Shown here in pieces: positions 45,520 to 54,401 of a stretch of 64,000 bases of DNA. Made by a program: the position numbers and the translations under genes. The DNA lies in contig CAVZQT010000001.1 in NCBI GenBank assembly GCA_963777435.1, positions 744,001-808,000 on the forward strand, in the 5' to 3' direction. The first letter of the stretch is position 1. Every line of letters begins with the position of its first letter. The stretch comes from AP-15 sp963777435 (GTDB lineage: Bacteria > Pseudomonadota > Alphaproteobacteria > ATCC43930 > CGMCC-115725). The notes beneath the pieces are model-generated. The model was not told the DNA's origin, searched no databases, and saw nothing but the letters and a program-made list of their open reading frames with translations.

Positions 45520-47253
45520 TTAGCGCCACAGATTTGTTCGGGCGAGGTCAACCACTTCATCGGCTCTGCCGCTGATCACCGCCTTCACCATGTAGAGCGT
45601 GAAGCCCTTTGCCATTTCGACCGTGATCGAGGGAGGCATCGCAAGCTCGGCGCGGTTGACGACCGCATCGATCAGCACCGGGCCGTCATGCGCGAGAGCC
45701 GCCGCAATGCCCGGCTCGACATGGCCTGCATCTTCGAGACGGATGCCGCGGATGCCGACGGCCTCGGCCATGGCGGCGAAATTCGGGTTTTTGAAGTCGG
45801 TGCCAAAATCGAGAAAACCGTTCGATTTCTGCTCGAGCTCGATGAAGCCGAGGGCGCCGTTGTTGTAGACGACGACCTTCACCGGCAGCCCGAGCTGCGC
45901 GAGGCTCAAAAAATCGCCCATCAGCATTGTGAAGCCGCCATCGCCGCTGAACGAGATCACCTGCCGATTGGGAAAGCTCGCCTGGGCGCCGATCGCCTGC
46001 GCCATCGCATTGGCCATCGAGCCGTGCCAGAACGAGCCGATCAGCCGCCGCTGGCCGTTCATTGCCAGGTAGCGCGCCGCCCAGACCGTCGGCAGCCCCA
46101 CACCGGCGGTGAAGATTGCATCCACCGGTGCCAGGTCGTTGACTATCTTCGCCACCTGCTGCGGGTGGATCAGCTTTCTGCCGGGGGTGCCGACTGTCAG
46201 CTCGTCGAGCCTCTCGCGCGCCCAGCGGTAGTGTGCAACGGCCTGATCGAGATAGCTGCGGTCCGATTTCTCATGAAGCAGCGGCAGCAGCATGTAGATT
46301 GTCGCGCCGACATCGCCAACGAGGCCGAGCTCGATCGGCGTGCGGCGACCGAGCTGCTCCGGCCGGATGTCGATCTGCGCGACCCGGGCGCCGCCCTGCG
46401 GATAGAACTGGCGGTAGGGAAAGTCGGTGCCGAGCATCAACAGCACGTCGCAATCTTGCATCGCGTAATAGCCGGACGAGAAACCGATTAGCTCGGTCAT
46501 GCCGACATCGTAGGGATTGTCCCACGCGACGTGCTCCTTGCCCTTGAGGGCATGCACCATCGGCGCCTTCAGCGTATTGCCCAGCGCCAGTAATTGCTCG
46601 TGGGCGCCGGCGCAGCCCGAACCGCAGAGGATCGTGATGCGGCGGCCCGCGTTCAGCAGATCGGCGAGCGCCTGCAGGTCGGCGGGCTGCGGCACAACGA
46701 ACGGCCTTACGGGGCGCAGGCTCAGCCCGGATGGCGGCGGCGCATCGGCGGCGGGCTCCAGCGCGACATCGCCCGGCATCACGATGACCGAGACGCCTCG
46801 TTTGCCGACAGCCTCGCGGATGGCAATCTCGAGCGTACGCGGCATCTGTTCAGCGCCGGAAACCAGCTCGCAATAGTGGCTGCATTCCTTGAACAGGGTC
46901 TCGGGGTGGGTCTCCTGGAAATAGCCGGAGCCGATCTCGGCCGACGGGATGTGCGCCGCGATCGCCAATACCGGCACGCGCGAGCGGTGACAGTCGAAGA
47001 GGCCGTTGATTAGGTGCAGGTTGCCGGGTCCGCAACTGCCGGCGCAGACGGCGAGATCACCGGTCAGATGCGCCTCGGCGCCGGCCGCAAAGGCGGCCAC
47101 CTCCTCGTGCCGGACATGCAGCCACTCGATCTTGCCCTGACGGCGGATGGCGTCGGTCAAACCGTTCAGGCTGTCGCCGAACATACCGTAGATCCGCTTG
47201 ACGCCGGCTGCCGCGAGGGTCGCTGCGAATTGGTCAGCCACGGTTTTTGCCAT
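45520..47253 (-). CDS. poxB: Pyruvate:quinone oxidoreductase (PoxB-type)
   Basis: A 577-aa ThDP- and FAD-dependent peripheral membrane enzyme that decarboxylates pyruvate to acetate and passes electrons to quinone. The activating Glu is in RHEEVAAFAAGAEA (about 51), and the ThDP motif runs from GDGGFTM (about 432) to VVYNN. The C-terminal end GRADEVVDLARTNLWR is close to the lipid-binding tail of E. coli PoxB. I chose the ATG at 47253 after GAGGAGAG. Its quinol product would feed the bd oxidase encoded next on the same strand, which suggests a functional link. Confidence 0.92.
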   Translation of the reverse strand: MAKTVADQFAATLAAAGVKRIYGMFGDSLNGLTDAIRRQGKIEWLHVRHEEVAAFAAGAEAHLTGDLAVCAGSCGPGNLHLINGLFDCHRSRVPVLAIAAHIPSAEIGSGYFQETHPETLFKECSHYCELVSGAEQMPRTLEIAIREAVGKRGVSVIVMPGDVALEPAADAPPPSGLSLRPVRPFVVPQPADLQALADLLNAGRRITILCGSGCAGAHEQLLALGNTLKAPMVHALKGKEHVAWDNPYDVGMTELIGFSSGYYAMQDCDVLLMLGTDFPYRQFYPQGGARVAQIDIRPEQLGRRTPIELGLVGDVGATIYMLLPLLHEKSDRSYLDQAVAHYRWARERLDELTVGTPGRKLIHPQQVAKIVNDLAPVDAIFTAGVGLPTVWAARYLAMNGQRRLIGSFWHGSMANAMAQAIGAQASFPNRQVISFSGDGGFTMLMGDFLSLAQLGLPVKVVVYNNGALGFIELEQKSNGFLDFGTDFKNPNFAAMAEAVGIRGIRLEDAGHVEPGIAAALAHDGPVLIDAVVNRAELAMPPSITVEMAKGFTLYMVKAVISGRADEVVDLARTNLWR

Positions 47254-47332
47254 TATGCTCTCCTCTGACGCCACAGCGCGCGGGCGCCGAACCAACCCAA
47301 ATGAAATCGCGTCTGGTGAGATCCTGCCGTAC

Positions 47333-47626
47333 CTACCGCGACGACTCGCTTACTTCGGCGTCGGCGAAGGTTGTCATGCGCGCGTGGCAAGCGACGGCGG
47401 CTTTTAGCAGGCTCTCAGCCAGCGTCGCCCCGGAGGCTTCGCCCAATCGCATCCCGAGATCGAGCAATGCCGGATTGCCGATCTTTTCTAGCAGCAGGCA
47501 ATGGCCCGGCTCGGCGGAGACGTGGCCGGCGACGCAATGATCCAGCGCCCGCGGATGATTGAGGGTCGGCGGGTGGCGTCCCCGCCAAGTGGCGAGCCAA
47601 GCGGCCAATTCCCCGCGTTTTCTCAC
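47333..47626 (-). pseudogene. cobT: cobT 3' fragment attached to sdhB
   Basis: A 97-codon frame whose residues from about 27 onward, ALDHCVAGHVSAEPGH, LLDLGMRLGEASGA and LLKAAVACHARMTTFADA, are the C-terminus of nicotinate-nucleotide:dimethylbenzimidazole phosphoribosyltransferase (CobT, about 340 aa), including the region of the catalytic Glu. The other 250 or more residues are absent. The frame begins at a GTG overlapping the sdhB stop (GTGA, 47623-47626), so it could be translated by coupling, although it cannot be an active CobT. It is best seen as a recombination remnant at the end of the sdh operon. Confidence 0.82.
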
Positions 47627-48402
47627 CCGCGCTCCGACATCATTCGTTTGGTGTTGGCGATTGCACGCGCCGGGTTGAGGCCCTTTGGGCAGGCGCTGGT
47701 GCAGTTCATGATCGTATGGCAGCGATAGAGGCGGAATGGGTCCTCGAGCCGATCGAGGCGCTCGCCGGTGCGCTGATCGCGGCTGTCGGCGAGCCAGCGG
47801 TAGGACTGCAATAGGATTGATGGGCCGAGATATTTATCTTGGTTCCACCAATAGCTCGGGCACGAGGTCGAGCAGCAAAAGCACAGGATGCACTCCCATG
47901 AGCCGTCGAGTTTCGCGCGCTCCTCGGGCGACTGGCGGCGCTCGCGGTCCGGCGGCGGCTGGTCGTTTTGCAGCCAAGGCTCGATCAGTTCATACTGCGC
48001 GTACAATCCGCTGAGATCGGGGATCAGATCCTTCAGGACCTGCATATGCGGCAGTGGCGTGATCCGGCTCGTCCCTGATTTCAGGTCATCGATCGGGGTC
48101 AAGCAGGCGAGCCGGTTCTTGCCGTCGATGTTCATCGCACACGAACCGCACACGCCCTCGCGGCACGACCGCCGGAACGACAGCGTCGGGTCGATCTGAT
48201 CATTGATCTTGACCAATGCATCCAGAACCATCGGCCCGCAGTGATCGCGATCGATTTCGAACATGTCGAGTTGCGGGGTGGCATTCTTTGCCGGGTCCCA
48301 GCGATAGATCCCGAAATTCTTGACCCGCTCCGCCGGTTTGGGCAGCGGCCAATGCTTGCCGTTGCTGATTTTGGAGTTTGCCGGAAGGGTAAATTCGGAC
48401 AT
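47623..48402 (-). CDS. sdhB: Succinate dehydrogenase iron-sulfur subunit
   Basis: A 259-aa subunit carrying the three Fe-S clusters between FAD and quinone. The 2Fe-2S motif is CREGVCGSC with a later C (about 75-95), the 4Fe-4S motif is CILCFCCSTSCP (about 170) and the 3Fe-4S region is CHTIMNCTSACPKGLNP (about 226-242). Length and spacing are normal. It is the last gene of the sdhCDAB order, starting 12 nt after sdhA, with AAGGGG as ribosome-binding site. Confidence 0.97.
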   Translation of the reverse strand: MSEFTLPANSKISNGKHWPLPKPAERVKNFGIYRWDPAKNATPQLDMFEIDRDHCGPMVLDALVKINDQIDPTLSFRRSCREGVCGSCAMNIDGKNRLACLTPIDDLKSGTSRITPLPHMQVLKDLIPDLSGLYAQYELIEPWLQNDQPPPDRERRQSPEERAKLDGSWECILCFCCSTSCPSYWWNQDKYLGPSILLQSYRWLADSRDQRTGERLDRLEDPFRLYRCHTIMNCTSACPKGLNPARAIANTKRMMSERG

Positions 48403-48414
48403 CGATAATTCCCC

Positions 48415-50208
48415 TTAATGGGTGCGCTCGGCGGGAGGGAAGCTCGGCGCCTCGTTGGAAAGCGCGTGAAGATGGACCGGGCGGTACGCAAAGCGGACGT
48501 TCCAGTCCTCGTCCTTCCAGGCGCAGGTATGCTTCAGCCAATTCTCGTCGTCGCGCTTCTGGTAATCCTCGCGTGCATGCGCGCCGCGTGATTTGGTGCG
48601 TTCACAGGCGGAGTGCGCGATCACGACCGCCTGGTCGGCCAGATTGGCGAGCTCCAGAGCGGAGACGAGCGCGACGTTCCACAGCAGCGAGTTGTCATCG
48701 ACCGTCACCTGCTCCAGCGGATCGCGCAGCGCCTCCAGATTTGCCAGCCCCTTCTGCAAGGTGTCACCGCGGCGGAACACCGCAAAGCCGGACTGCATCA
48801 CCTCCTGCATCTGCGGGCGGATTTCGCCGGGTTTATTGCCGCCCTTGCTATGACGGATCCGGTCGAAGCGCTTCATTGCGCGCTCTTCCGAGTGGCCGTT
48901 GGTCTCCGGCACGCGCGACCCCGGCTTGACGATCTCGGCGGTGCGCAATGCCGCCGCGCGGCCGAAGACGATCAGGTCGAGCAGGCTGTTGGTGCCGAGC
49001 CGGTTGGCGCCATGCACCGAGACGTACGCCGCCTCGCCGATCGCCATCAGACCCGGGACGACCGCATCCGGGTCGTCCCTGGTCGGAGAGACCACCTCCG
49101 CCTTGATTGTCGTCGGGATGCCGCCCATCACGTAATGGACGGTCGGTATGACCGGGATCGGCTCTTTGTGCGCGTCGACGCTGGCGAATATGCGCGCCGT
49201 CTGGAGGATGCCCGGCAGGCGCTCGTCGAGCACCTCCGCCGGCAGATGCTCGAGGTGCAGGTAGATGTGGTCCTTCTTCTCGCCGACGCCCCGCCCCTCG
49301 CGGATCTCGATCGCCTCGGCCGGGCTGACCACGTCGCGCGAAGACAGGTCCTTTTCGTGCGGCGCATATTTCGGCATGAAGCGCTCGCCCTCGCTGTTGG
49401 TCAGATAGCCGCCCTCGCCGCGCGCACCCTCGGTGATCAAGCAGCCCGCGCCATAGATGCCGGTCGGGTGGAACTGGATGAACTCCATGTCCTGCAATGG
49501 CAGCCCAGCCCGCAATACCATTGCATTACCGTCGCCGGTGCAGGTGTGCGCGGAGGTGCAGGACTGGTAGACCCGGCCGCAGCCGCCCGTCGCAATGACC
49601 GTCATGTTGGCGCGGAAGCGGTGGATTGAGCCGTCTTCCAGACACCAGGCGAGGAGGCCGTGACAGGCGCCGTCCTCGTCCATTAAGAGGTCGATCGCGA
49701 AATACTCGACAAAGAACCAGGCCTGATGCTTGAGGCACTGCTGGTACAACGCATGCAGGATCGCATGGCCGATGCGGTCCGCCGCGGCGCAGGCACGATA
49801 GGCCATGTCGCCCTTGGCGTATTCGGTGGTGTGGCCGCCAAAGCGGCGCTGGTAGATCGTGCCGGCTTCGGTGCGGCTGAACGGCACGCCCAGATGTTCG
49901 AGCTCGATGACCGCGGGGATCGCCTCGCGGCACATGTATTCGATCGCGTCCTGGTCACCGAGCCAGTCGGAGCCCCTGACGGTATCGAACATGTGCCAGC
50001 GCCAATCATCCTTTTCCATATTGCCGAGCGCGGCACTGATGCCGCCCTGCGCCGCAACGGTGTGGCTGCGTGTCGGGAACACCTTGGTGACGCAGGCGGT
50101 ATTGAGTCCGGCCGCGACCATGCCGAGTGTCGCACGTAGTCCGGCGCCTCCCGCGCCGAGGACGACGACGTCGAATGAATGATCGATTATGTCATAGCTG
50201 TTGGGCAT
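48415..50208 (-). CDS. sdhA: Succinate dehydrogenase flavoprotein subunit
   Basis: A 597-aa catalytic subunit that oxidises succinate to fumarate. It has the FAD motif VVLGAGGAGLRAT (about 14-26), the covalent-FAD His in RSHTVAAQGGI (about 47), the QFHPTGIYG region (about 245) and the active-site Arg/His region PTVHYVMGGIPT (about 355-366). The C-terminal WKDEDWNVRFAYRPVH is standard. GGAGGG precedes the ATG. It follows sdhD by 12 nt. Confidence 0.97.
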   Translation of the reverse strand: MPNSYDIIDHSFDVVVLGAGGAGLRATLGMVAAGLNTACVTKVFPTRSHTVAAQGGISAALGNMEKDDWRWHMFDTVRGSDWLGDQDAIEYMCREAIPAVIELEHLGVPFSRTEAGTIYQRRFGGHTTEYAKGDMAYRACAAADRIGHAILHALYQQCLKHQAWFFVEYFAIDLLMDEDGACHGLLAWCLEDGSIHRFRANMTVIATGGCGRVYQSCTSAHTCTGDGNAMVLRAGLPLQDMEFIQFHPTGIYGAGCLITEGARGEGGYLTNSEGERFMPKYAPHEKDLSSRDVVSPAEAIEIREGRGVGEKKDHIYLHLEHLPAEVLDERLPGILQTARIFASVDAHKEPIPVIPTVHYVMGGIPTTIKAEVVSPTRDDPDAVVPGLMAIGEAAYVSVHGANRLGTNSLLDLIVFGRAAALRTAEIVKPGSRVPETNGHSEERAMKRFDRIRHSKGGNKPGEIRPQMQEVMQSGFAVFRRGDTLQKGLANLEALRDPLEQVTVDDNSLLWNVALVSALELANLADQAVVIAHSACERTKSRGAHAREDYQKRDDENWLKHTCAWKDEDWNVRFAYRPVHLHALSNEAPSFPPAERTH

Positions 50209-50220
50209 CGTTCGGCCCTC

Positions 50221-50637
50221 CTAATGGGCGAGGAAGAGTTTGAGCACGGCCATCACGCTGGCGGCCGCGAGCACCACCGCCGCAGCCCGCACCAGCAGCT
50301 CGGCGGCGACCAGCCGGGCGCGCGTGTGCACGTAATCGACGAGGATCGAGCGCAAGCCTACGACCACGTGCGCCAGCAACGCCGCCACGAAGAGGATGGT
50401 CAGCAATGCCGGCACCGGAGAGCTTAGCCATGCGGCGGCGGTCAGCTGGTCCGAGGTAACGAGCCGCAGCAGCGAAGCGACGAAATAGAGTCCCAAGGGA
50501 ATGAGCGCGAGCGCCGTCCTGCGCTGCAGCCGCCACTCCTGCAACCCCTCACGAGCAGTGCCCAGTTGGCGGACGCGCCTGAGTACATTTTCATCGCGCA
50601 GCGCGGTCGCATTCGACAAGGAGCGAGTGTCAGTCAT
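50221..50637 (-). CDS. sdhD: Succinate dehydrogenase membrane anchor subunit
   Basis: A 138-aa anchor with three membrane helices: TALALIPLGLYFVASLLRLV, PALLTILFVAALLAHVVVGLRSILVDYVH and VRAAAVVLAAASVMAVLKLFLAH. The second contains the haem-ligand His and the conserved G(L)RSIL-x-DYVH signature. I start at the ATG at 50637, preceded by AAGGAGG. Two more in-frame starts (GTG at 50643 and ATG at 50640) lie inside or next to the ribosome-binding site. The gene is intact, unlike sdhC directly upstream. Confidence 0.9.
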   Translation of the reverse strand: MTDTRSLSNATALRDENVLRRVRQLGTAREGLQEWRLQRRTALALIPLGLYFVASLLRLVTSDQLTAAAWLSSPVPALLTILFVAALLAHVVVGLRSILVDYVHTRARLVAAELLVRAAAVVLAAASVMAVLKLFLAH

Positions 50638-50647
50638 CATCACCTCC

Positions 50648-51037
50648 TTAGGCCATCAGCACGTAGAGCCAGGCGAGCACGGTCAGCACGACCGTCGCGG
50701 CGAGCACGGCATAGCCATTGCGATGGACATCGCGGATCTCGAAACCGTAGCCGGCGTCCCATGCAAGGTGCCGGATGCCGTTACACAAGTGGTAGAAGAA
50801 GGCGGCCGACCAGCCGAACAACAGCACTACCCCCGATCGGCGAGGCGACAAAGGCGTGCGTCGCTGCGAACAATTCGCCGCCCGCCGCCACGGCGACGAG
50901 CCACCAGGCGAGCAGCATCGAATCCACGGCGAGCGCAATGCCAGTCAACCGGTGCAAGATCGCAAGATCGAAAGGATCTACTTGATCTGGAAACGGCACC
51001 AGATCGGAAACATGAACGGGGACAGCGGGCGCGCCAT
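50648..51037 (-). pseudogene. sdhC: Succinate dehydrogenase cytochrome b556 subunit, broken frame
   Basis: The start (ATG at 51037, MARPLSP) and the end (FFYHLCNGIRHLAWDAGYGFEIRD to VLMA) are in the same frame and match a 125-130-aa SdhC, but the middle is not. Three lesions are visible: an in-frame TAG (50978-50980) after RFQIK, an 8-bp tandem duplication GCAAGATC/GCAAGATC (50954-50969) shifting SIL-HRLTG, and a fifth base in a C5/G5 run (50830-50834). Duplication plus insertion total +9, which restores phase at the end. The haem-ligand His region and helix 1 are otherwise well preserved. As written, no functional anchor is made. Confidence 0.87.
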
Positions 51038-51112
51038 GGTCATCCTTTCCTTACTCTGCTGCGTCTCGAGCTCAGCGAAAGAGCGGGTTTTGCACCAATC
51101 TACCCTGGTTAC

Positions 51113-51466
51113 TTAGGCGGCTGGCGCTCCGGGTCGAGTTAAGGGTAGTAAAACTGAGTGAAAACCTGCACGGATATTTCCAGATCGGAAAGAGCGCAGC
51201 AGCCGCATTACATCATGGTCATGCGCTGAAGACGGCGCGCAGCGGCCGGTGACCCAATCAAACAACTGGGCATCGGTGCAATCGAGCAAGGCTTCAAGCC
51301 GATCCAACTTGGCGATACTGAGGCCGGTGAGAGAATTCTCGGCGAACCGACCGAAAATCAGGTCGATTTCTTGCGTGCCCCGGTGCCAGCAGCGGAACAG
51401 GAGCCGCTTGCGGCGGATTTCGGCCTCATCGCGTTGCAAGGCGGAAGCGCTGTTGAGATCGGTCAT
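51113..51466 (-). CDS. sdhE: FAD assembly factor SdhE
   Basis: A 117-aa cytosolic protein that promotes covalent flavin attachment to SdhA. The family core is RRKRLLFRCWHRGTQEIDLIFGRFAE (about 19-44), including the RGxxE motif, then LDRLEALLDCTDAQLFDWVTGR. The C-terminal extension after residue 78 is longer than usual. I start at the ATG at 51466, as the TTG at 51472 adds only two residues. It lies at the head of the leftward sdh cluster, 75 bp before sdhC, which fits with co-expression. Confidence 0.9.
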   Translation of the reverse strand: MTDLNSASALQRDEAEIRRKRLLFRCWHRGTQEIDLIFGRFAENSLTGLSIAKLDRLEALLDCTDAQLFDWVTGRCAPSSAHDHDVMRLLRSFRSGNIRAGFHSVLLPLTRPGAPAA

Positions 51467-51630
51467 CGCCAAAAGCTAGGCGGCAGCCCCTGACAAGTCT
51501 TTGGGATGTGGTTGAATAGATCTGACAAATTCGGACAGAGGCGCCACTTGCACGCGGTGCGCCGGTTCTTCCCTGAAAAAATCTGAAATCCTTGCTGCGG
51601 CTTGCTAGCCGCGGCTTCCTAAGAAGCCGA

Positions 51631-52360
51631 TTAAGGCTCCGCCTTCTGCCAGGTCGGGTCCGGATCAAGTGCGTCATGGCTTCGGCGAGCGCCGCGGTCT
51701 CTGGTCCAAGGTTCTTTTGATAGACTGTGCTATCGTGATTGACGATAAAAGGACATCACCTGGGAATCGCCACAGCGCGCCGGCCAGGCAACGAGCGCGA
51801 GGCCGCCGATCATCCACCAGTCGACGATGTAGTCGGCGGCGCCGCCCGATGCGTTTGGTCCTTGGCTGGTCAGCACCTTGAAGAAATAGCGGCGATAGGG
51901 GGGGCGCTTTCACCTTTTCCGCCCGGCGATAGCCCGCTTCACGCGCCGAGGCGACCAAAGGGCCGAACGGGCTTCTCGGCTCACCCTCGGCGGTGGGCCA
52001 GTAAAGGCCGTCTGTTGCCTGGGATGCTGAGGATGTGCTGCGCGTATTCAGCTATGCCGCTCTGCTGCCGCTGAGATCGGCGTAATCTCGCCGGGCATCG
52101 ACAAAGGCAAGCATCGTCTGGATCTCTGAGAATTCATTCTGGCCAATACGACGATTGAGGATCTCTTCCTGGCCCGCCGCGGTATCGAACCGCCAATGGT
52201 CGCCTACCTTCTTGAGCGGGATCGGAAATGGCCAGTCATCCTTGCCGATGACCAGGGTGAGGGTATCGCCCGAACCGTTAAAATGGTTTGCTCGTCGGCG
52301 GAGACGACGAAACGATCCCGCGCGGTTTTGTCGTTGAGCCAGACCGCAAGGGTTTCCTAA
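51631..52360 (-). pseudogene. DUF2950 protein remnant, multiple frameshifts
   Basis: Reading the minus strand in all frames recovers, in family order, LNDKTARDRFVVSADEQT, DDWPFPIPLKK, HWRFDTAAGQEEILNRR(I)G, a YWP-x-GEP-SPFGPLVASAREAGY region, YRRYFFKVLTSQGPNASGGA, DYIVDWWMIGGLALVAWPA, VMSF-VN-D-TVYQKNLG and the end MTHFDPDPTWQKAEP at a TAA (51631-51633). These belong to one DUF2950 protein but sit in different frames with stops between them. The 5' end is missing or unrecognisable. It is a clear decayed gene. The original function is unknown. Confidence 0.75.
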
Positions 52361-52599
52361 TATACCGCAAGCATCTTCAATTTTGGCGTATTTAAGATGC
52401 CTATCACTGCAAATTCAGAGCGACTTACTACAAAGCTGGGCCTATTGGCCGATGCCAGGCGCTCTTCCTAGAAGGAGAAAGACGAGTCCGATTTGCGTCG
52501 GTGTTGCTGTTCAAGAACCACGCCGGTCAGTGGTGACCCCCGACCTCGGAGCGGTTGCGGATGGGTCTTCGCGGAAATTACAGTGGCCGCGCAATGATA

Positions 52600-52868
52600 T
52601 TTCGTTTACTCCGGGCGGCGCCAGACCTGGTGCGATCTGCCGGCAGGGTAGATTTGTGCACATGGGAAGCGTGGTCGACGAAAACTGCCGCGTACATTCG
52701 GAAGCCAACCTCTATATTGCCAGTAGCTCGGTGTTTCCGACCGACGACGCGAACAACCCCACTGTCACGAGGTTTACCCTGGCGTTGCGGTTGGTGGCCG
52801 ATGTGCTCAATCCGGTCCTCGACCCGTTGGTGACCTCAATCGGCAATCTCGCTAGAAAGCCCAGCTGA
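52600..52868 (+). pseudogene. C-terminal fragment of a GMC oxidoreductase
   Basis: The plus-strand frame ending at 52868 encodes VVDENCRVHSEANLYIASSSVFP, then DDANNPTVTRFTLALRLVADVL, the C-terminal FAD/substrate region of glucose-methanol-choline oxidoreductases (HMG-x-VVD-NCRVHG...NP(T)). The frame upstream of about 52600 has no GMC homology, and no FAD-binding N-terminus is found. It is a 5'-deleted remnant abutting the DUF2950 remnant, and is distinct from the GMC gene at 28077-29676. Confidence 0.78.
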
Positions 52869-52995
52869 ACTACGGGCAGTCAACCTTTAGGTATCGACTA
52901 AATCCGCAAGATCTGACATCTGGGCCGCAAGCGGCTCCAATCATGATCCGTGAAACGGGCTTATCAAAGACGCCGATATCACGCAGTCCAGTGGC

Positions 52996-53238
52996 ATGAA
53001 CGATTCCGAGCGACGGTCCGCAGAAGAGGATGCGGAAGACCTTCGCAACGCTGCTGTCGAAACATTGCAAAGCGCTGCACGCCAGAGTGATCCGCATGAG
53101 TTCGATCGCCTGACGCGGCTGGCGCTCAAACTCATTGAATGGGCCCGAGCTATCAGGCACGGCGGCGAGCAACGCGCCATTCCGAGATCGAACGGCGCGC
53201 CAGCACGGCCCGCCGGCCGGTCCAAGTCAACGGATTAG
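52996..53238 (+). CDS. Small hypothetical protein
   Basis: An 80-aa charged, helical protein with no signal or membrane segment. The central part DPHEFDRLTRLALKLIEWARAIRHG looks like a real amphipathic helix pair. The N-terminus is acidic (NDSERRSAEEDAEDLRNAAVE) and the C-terminus basic and Pro-rich. No family is recognised. The ribosome-binding site is poor. It overlaps the 3' end of the convergent broken gene by 4 bp. It could be a chance ORF in a decayed region. Confidence 0.4.
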   Translation: MNDSERRSAEEDAEDLRNAAVETLQSAARQSDPHEFDRLTRLALKLIEWARAIRHGGEQRAIPRSNGAPARPAGRSKSTD

Positions 53239-53856
53239 AGAACCACGAGCCAGAGCGAGTGCAGCGGCAGATGTCCCAAGCGCTTTTCGATTTGGACTTC
53301 GTGCGGCCGAACCGCTTCGGCCCCGTTGCTGATTAGGATATCCTGCGCCTTCGCCTCTTCCTCGGGCGATCGCACGCGAACACACAGAACAAGGTCGCGC
53401 GCGGCCGATTGGGCCGCCAACTCTCTGGCATGCTTGCGGGCATATGCCCGTGCATCAATGCGCCGACGCCGCCAGCTGCCGCGGCGCCGATGACCGCGGC
53501 TAACCCGGCCCACACTAGGCTTCCGCCCCGGACGACAACGATCCACGCGGCAGCCGCGGCGCCAAGAAACACCAGGATGGCCAAAGCCAGCGCCAGAACC
53601 TCGATAAAGTCATCGCGCGCGATAAATGCCTGCCACGGAACTCCTGGCACCTCGGGTAATTCCTTAATCGAAACATGAACTCCGCCGAGTTTTCACGAGC
53701 AAATGGCCCACCTACGATCACATCGATATCGGCGCGGTCGAAGCCGGCGAGCAACAAGGGATCCACGGCAGGGACAAGGGCGTCGCGCGAATGAAAAATA
53801 CCCGCCACCTCGCGCACCTTTACCCGTTCGGTAACCCCGTTTCCTGTTGTAGCCAT
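53235..53856 (-). pseudogene. Stress-type protein with central membrane-like segment, two frameshifts
   Basis: Three frames join into a protein of about 207 aa. The N-terminal part REVAGIFHSRDALVPAVDPLLLAGFDRADIDVI starts at the ATG at 53856 after AAGGAG. The middle frame has VPWQAFIARDD followed by two hydrophobic Ala/Gly-rich segments. The third frame has HARELAAQSAARDLVLCVRVRSPEEEAKAQDILISNGAEAVRPHEV. This order matches alphaproteobacterial proteins with split alpha/beta halves around a glycine-zipper-like core. Frame offsets are +2, then +1 relative to the start, meaning two one-base deletions (near 53670 and 53455). It lies just after trxC on the same strand. Confidence 0.7.
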
Positions 53857-53902
53857 GGCAGTTTTCTCCTTGCCGCCGGGCTGTGCCCGTGTCTGCGGCC
53901 GA

Positions 53903-54364
53903 TCAGGATTTCTCCGAATGGGCGGCGGGCGCGTGAGCCCTGGCCCAGGAGATGATGCCGCGGGTGTCGCCGGCGCCGGCGCGCTGCGCGATCTGGCGCC
54001 CGCCAGCAAACATCATCAGTGTCGGAATACTGCGGATATTGTAGCGCGCCGCTATGGCCGGCTGTTGCTCGGTATCGACTTTGAGCAGCCTGAAGTCTGG
54101 TTCTAGTTCGGCGGCGGCACGCTCATAAGCCGGCGCCATGGCGAGGCAGGGCCCGCACCATGGCGCCCAGAAATCGACCAGCACCGCGATGTCGTTGCGC
54201 GCGGTTTGGCGCTCGAAGGTTTCGGCATTGGCAGTAACTGGCTTGCCAGTAAACAACTGTTGATGACAGGTCCCGCATTTAGCGTTCTGGGCCGGCCGAT
54301 CCGGCGGGATTCGATTGATGGCGCTGCAATGAGGGCAGACGACGTGACGTGAGGATCCATTCAC
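53903..54364 (-). CDS. trxC: Thioredoxin 2 (zinc-finger thioredoxin)
   Basis: A 153-aa cytosolic thiol-disulfide oxidoreductase. The N-terminal zinc-binding part has CPHC (about 10-13) and CGTC (about 30-33). The thioredoxin domain has the active site WAPWCGPC (about 66-73) and the cis-Pro in SIPTLMMF (about 114). Length is typical of TrxC. The domain order excludes TrxA. It starts 37 nt after the Clp-fold protease gene on the same strand, and the broken stress protein follows, so the three probably formed an operon. Confidence 0.94.
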   Translation of the reverse strand: MNGSSRHVVCPHCSAINRIPPDRPAQNAKCGTCHQQLFTGKPVTANAETFERQTARNDIAVLVDFWAPWCGPCLAMAPAYERAAAELEPDFRLLKVDTEQQPAIAARYNIRSIPTLMMFAGGRQIAQRAGAGDTRGIISWARAHAPAAHSEKS

Positions 54365-54401
54365 CGCAAGGTCTCCATCAAGTTCACATTATTGAGGGAC
54401 A

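Noticed and set aside
53235..53546. Three separate small genes at 53235-53856
   Set aside because: The pieces follow one another in the order of a single known protein layout and the only good start is at 53856, so a frameshifted single gene explains them better.
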